Shown here: positions 6,470 to 7,753 of the stretch, in pieces | Numbering within the stretch: the first letter of the stretch is position 1 | How the letters are laid out: the number at the start of each line of letters is the position of its first letter | Assembly (NCBI GenBank): GCA_964425215.1 | Contig: CAYRLW010000085.1 | Location: 1-7,753 of the forward strand | Length of the DNA: 7,753 nucleotides | Direction: 5' to 3' | DNA from: CAYRLW01 sp964425215 | GTDB lineage: Bacteria; Spirochaetota; Spirochaetia; Treponematales; Breznakiellaceae | Notes under the pieces: generated by a model | What the model saw: the letters and a program-made list of their open reading frames with translations, nothing else | Database searches by the model: none | Told to the model about the DNA's origin: nothing | Program-made: the position numbers and the translations under genes

Positions 6470-7258
6470 CTGATCCGGCTGGACGATGGGTGTCCTACCT
6501 ACGACCGTTTGCGCTGGGACGCCGTGGAGGCGGTCCTGGACCGGCATGGCCTTAAGCCCATCGTGGCGATAGTCCCCGCCAACGCGGACCCGGAACTGGT
6601 TCACGGTTCCGCGGACCCGGCTTTTTGGGATCGGGCCCGGACCTGGGAGCGCAAGGGCTGGACGGTGGCCCTCCACGGATATTCCCACACCCTCCGGCAT
6701 ATCGATCCCTCCGTAGGCGGCTCGGCGGCCCGGTCCCTCGTGCCGGTGAATACCTACGGGGAATTCACCGGCCTTTCCGCAGAAGAACAGGAACACCGGA
6801 TCCGAGGGGGTCTCGCCATTTTGGAGGCCCAGGGTCTAAACCCTAGAGTTTTTGTAGCCCCCGCCCATTCGCTGGATTCGCGAACCCTCCGGGCCCTAAA
6901 AAACGTCAGCCCCATCCGTATCATCAGCGACGGGTTTTCTTTCCGCCCCTACCGACGGTACGACTTTCTGTGGCTTCCCCAACAATTATGGCGGCCCCGC
7001 CTGATGGGTCCGGGACTGTGGACCATCTGTCTGCATCCAAATACGATGACCCAGGGGGCTCTCCATGCCCTGGACTCGTTTTGCGAAGCCCACCTATCCC
7101 AATTCCCATCCCCCACGGAGGTCATCGACACCGCCGAAAAGACGGCCAAACCCTTCGGTCCCCGGGACGCCTGCTTCAGCGCCGCCTTTACGGCGGCGTT
7201 GAGGGCAAAAGGCCTTTTGGCCCAACGGAGACCCAGCGGAAGGACTACCCTCGAATAA
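6455..7258 (+). CDS. DUF2334 polysaccharide-deacetylase-like protein
   Basis: A 267-residue protein of the DUF2334 branch of the NodB/CE4 deacetylase-like superfamily. RYLIRLDDGCPTYD (4-17) carries the paired aspartates D10-D11. KPIVAIVPANAD (34-45) is the second strand. WTVALHGYSH (69-78) gives the metal-type H74-x3-H78. GEFTGLSAEEQ (102-112), VFVAPAHSLD (132-141), LPQQLW (174-179) and CLHPN (192-196, H194) follow in the expected order. Known relatives hydrolyse N-acetyl or related groups on sugars, but the family is poorly characterised, so the substrate here is inferred from context: the glycan or a lipid-linked precursor made by this cluster. No signal peptide is seen, which points to a cytoplasmic role. 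The start is GTG with a weak G-rich ribosome site; no ATG fits. Once the gap is collapsed it overlaps the GT2 stop by 11 bases. It is the last gene of the operon. Confidence 0.88.
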   Translation: MDARYLIRLDDGCPTYDRLRWDAVEAVLDRHGLKPIVAIVPANADPELVHGSADPAFWDRARTWERKGWTVALHGYSHTLRHIDPSVGGSAARSLVPVNTYGEFTGLSAEEQEHRIRGGLAILEAQGLNPRVFVAPAHSLDSRTLRALKNVSPIRIISDGFSFRPYRRYDFLWLPQQLWRPRLMGPGLWTICLHPNTMTQGALHALDSFCEAHLSQFPSPTEVIDTAEKTAKPFGPRDACFSAAFTAALRAKGLLAQRRPSGRTTLE

Positions 7259-7295
7259 TTAGTTAGTTCGTGGTTTACTCAACCTTCGTTTAACT

Positions 7296-7334
7296 GAGGC
7301 TCTTTCAAAAGTCTATTACTTTTGAAAGAACCTC
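7296..7334. repeat. Near-perfect 17-base inverted repeat (terminator hairpin or abutting IS-type ends)
   Basis: The left arm GAGGCTCTTTCAAAAGT (7296-7312) and the reverse complement of the right arm (7318-7334), GAGGTTCTTTCAAAAGT, differ at one base, with a 5-base spacer (CTATT). It begins 37 bases after the operon's last stop, between convergent genes, so it could act as a terminator in both directions. However, neither strand shows the T-tract expected of an intrinsic terminator. Sequences of this general look also occur as terminal inverted repeats of insertion sequences, so two abutting IS ends or a tiny remnant element are alternatives. The inverted repeat is certain; the role is not. 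Confidence 0.6.
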
Positions 7335-7409
7335 CATATATCAAGATATATACTACCGCCAAATCATATGCCTAATATGGGATTTCCGTAGTTTTCCTCT
7401 GCATGGAGG
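7331..7409. other. Foldable non-coding segment (nested inverted repeats)
   Basis: Outer arms CCTCCAT (7331-7337) and ATGGAGG (7403-7409) enclose an inner hairpin: CTAC (7353-7356) with GTAG (7388-7391), AAATC (7361-7365) with GATTT (7381-7385), and ATAT (7366-7369) with ATAT (7375-7378) around a 5-base loop. The first four bases are shared with the preceding inverted repeat, so the two folds compete. It could be a structured RNA end, a mobile-element remnant, or chance pairing. No coding sequence is recognisable across it. Confidence 0.35.
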
Positions 7410-7413
7410 GTGG

Positions 7414-7513
7414 GCCTAACATTTCGATTGACCTACGAGGCGTACATTGGTACAGTTTGTACCGCGCGAAGCGATACGTAAGTTTTGTGACAAAAGCTGG
7501 ATCAGGTTGAAGC
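7414..7513 (-). other. attC-like element downstream of the Fic-type gene (tentative)
   Basis: Read on the - strand, the segment starts with GCTTCAAC (7513-7506), close to the RYYYAAC half of an attC site, and ends with GTTAGGC (7420-7414), an exact GTTRRRY core. The two ends pair with each other apart from one bulged base and one G-T pair. Inside are a GGTACA/TGTACC hairpin (7449-7463) and a weaker CTTACG/CGTAGG pairing. It begins 20 bases after the stop of the - strand gene, which is where a cassette attC belongs. Against it: the first core is imperfect, the inner L boxes are not clear, and no integrase or second site is visible. Confidence 0.3.
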
Positions 7514-7533
7514 ACTTATTATGTCCAAATTTC

Positions 7534-7753
7534 TTATTTTTTCAATAATTCAATCAATTCGACGTTAAGAAATATATTTTCTTTTCCAACTTTATAAGAT
7601 TTCAATATTCCAATTTCTTCTAACTGATGAAGATATCTTGAGGCTGCTTTTCTTTCGACATTTATTGAAGCAATTATAAACTCTACTTTACAATATGGAT
7701 TAACAAAAAGTGTCTCTACTAATTCCTTTGAATATATTTTTGAAGCTTTTTCT
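7534..7753 (-). CDS. Fic family protein, C-terminal winged-helix part, cut by window end
   Basis: The - strand is open from the window edge to TAA at 7536-7534, giving 72 residues. They read like the C-terminal winged-helix tail of Fic-domain proteins: YSKELVETLFVNPYCKVEFI (7-26), then ASINVERKAASRYLHQLEEI (28-47) as the recognition-helix region, GILKSYKVGKENIFLNVELI (48-67), ending ELLKK. Fic enzymes transfer AMP or related groups to target proteins and often act as toxins. The catalytic HPFxxGNGR motif would lie beyond the window, so activity cannot be judged. Composition is about 26% GC, against roughly 60% in the glycan cluster, which suggests a separate, probably transferred, origin. The gene converges on the operon. 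Another winged-helix regulator is the main alternative. Confidence 0.72.
   Translation of the reverse strand, partial: EKASKIYSKELVETLFVNPYCKVEFIIASINVERKAASRYLHQLEEIGILKSYKVGKENIFLNVELIELLKK

Noticed and set aside
4667..7290. The 13-base sequence CTCAACCTTCGTT occurs twice in non-coding DNA, at 4667-4679 and 7278-7290.
   Set aside because: A chance 13-base match is not rare in a window this size (expectation roughly 0.5 pairs), and the flanks do not extend the match.
7277..7294. Two further RYYYAAC-like motifs (ACTCAAC at 7277-7283, GTTTAAC at 7288-7294) that could suggest another attC.
   Set aside because: The motif is very degenerate, and no matching partner with a pairing interior was found at a suitable distance.
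7372..7515. A 47-codon - strand open frame starting at GTG 7515.
   Set aside because: No good ribosome site, no recognisable protein features, and it runs through the attC-like and foldable segments, so it is more likely non-coding.

Overview
The window is the end of a bacterial surface-glycan biosynthesis cluster: nine genes, all on the + strand, filling positions 1 to 7258. It is followed by about 275 bases of non-coding sequence and then the 3' end of an unrelated, AT-rich gene on the - strand. The cluster is GC-rich (sampled lines run about 53 to 70% GC), while the last 180 bases are about 26% GC. A nucleotide-sugar pathway with soluble glycosyltransferases suggests a bacterium making LPS, capsule or a glycosylated surface protein. 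I cannot fix the phylum from sequence alone. A spirochaete is possible, but that is only an impression.

Layout: (1) the C-terminal part of a UDP-glucuronate decarboxylase (UDP-xylose synthase), cut by the window edge; (2) a glycosyltransferase with an EDD motif; (3) an FdtA/QdtA-type dTDP-4-keto-6-deoxyhexose 3,4-ketoisomerase; (4) an FdtB/QdtB-type PLP aminotransferase; (5) a DxD glycosyltransferase that probably starts at a TTG; (6) RmlA, glucose-1-phosphate thymidylyltransferase; (7) an exostosin-like glycosyltransferase; (8) a GT2 glycosyltransferase; (9) a DUF2334 polysaccharide-deacetylase-like protein. Four junctions are ATGA overlaps and two more genes overlap by 8 or about 11 bases, so this reads as one translationally coupled operon.

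How they work together (inference from families): RmlA makes dTDP-glucose. An RmlB dehydratase, not in the window, would give dTDP-4-keto-6-deoxyglucose. FdtA moves the keto group to C3 and FdtB aminates it, giving dTDP-3-amino-3,6-dideoxyhexose (Fuc3N or Qui3N). The first gene supplies UDP-xylose. Four glycosyltransferases of four different types would assemble the glycan, and the deacetylase-like protein may trim it. The N-acetyltransferase that normally finishes Fuc3NAc/Qui3NAc is not seen here.

A run of exactly 100 Ns (6342-6441) is flanked by an identical 28-base sequence on each side. This is best explained as two overlapping contig ends that were never merged. Closing it makes genes 8 and 9 overlap by 11 bases, like the rest of the operon.

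The right end (7259-7753) is the most unusual part. It holds a near-perfect 17-base inverted repeat, a second foldable segment, and on the - strand the C-terminal winged-helix part of a Fic-family protein. Just downstream of the Fic stop lies a roughly 100-base element whose ends resemble integron attC core sites in the orientation expected of a gene cassette. The attC reading is a hypothesis.
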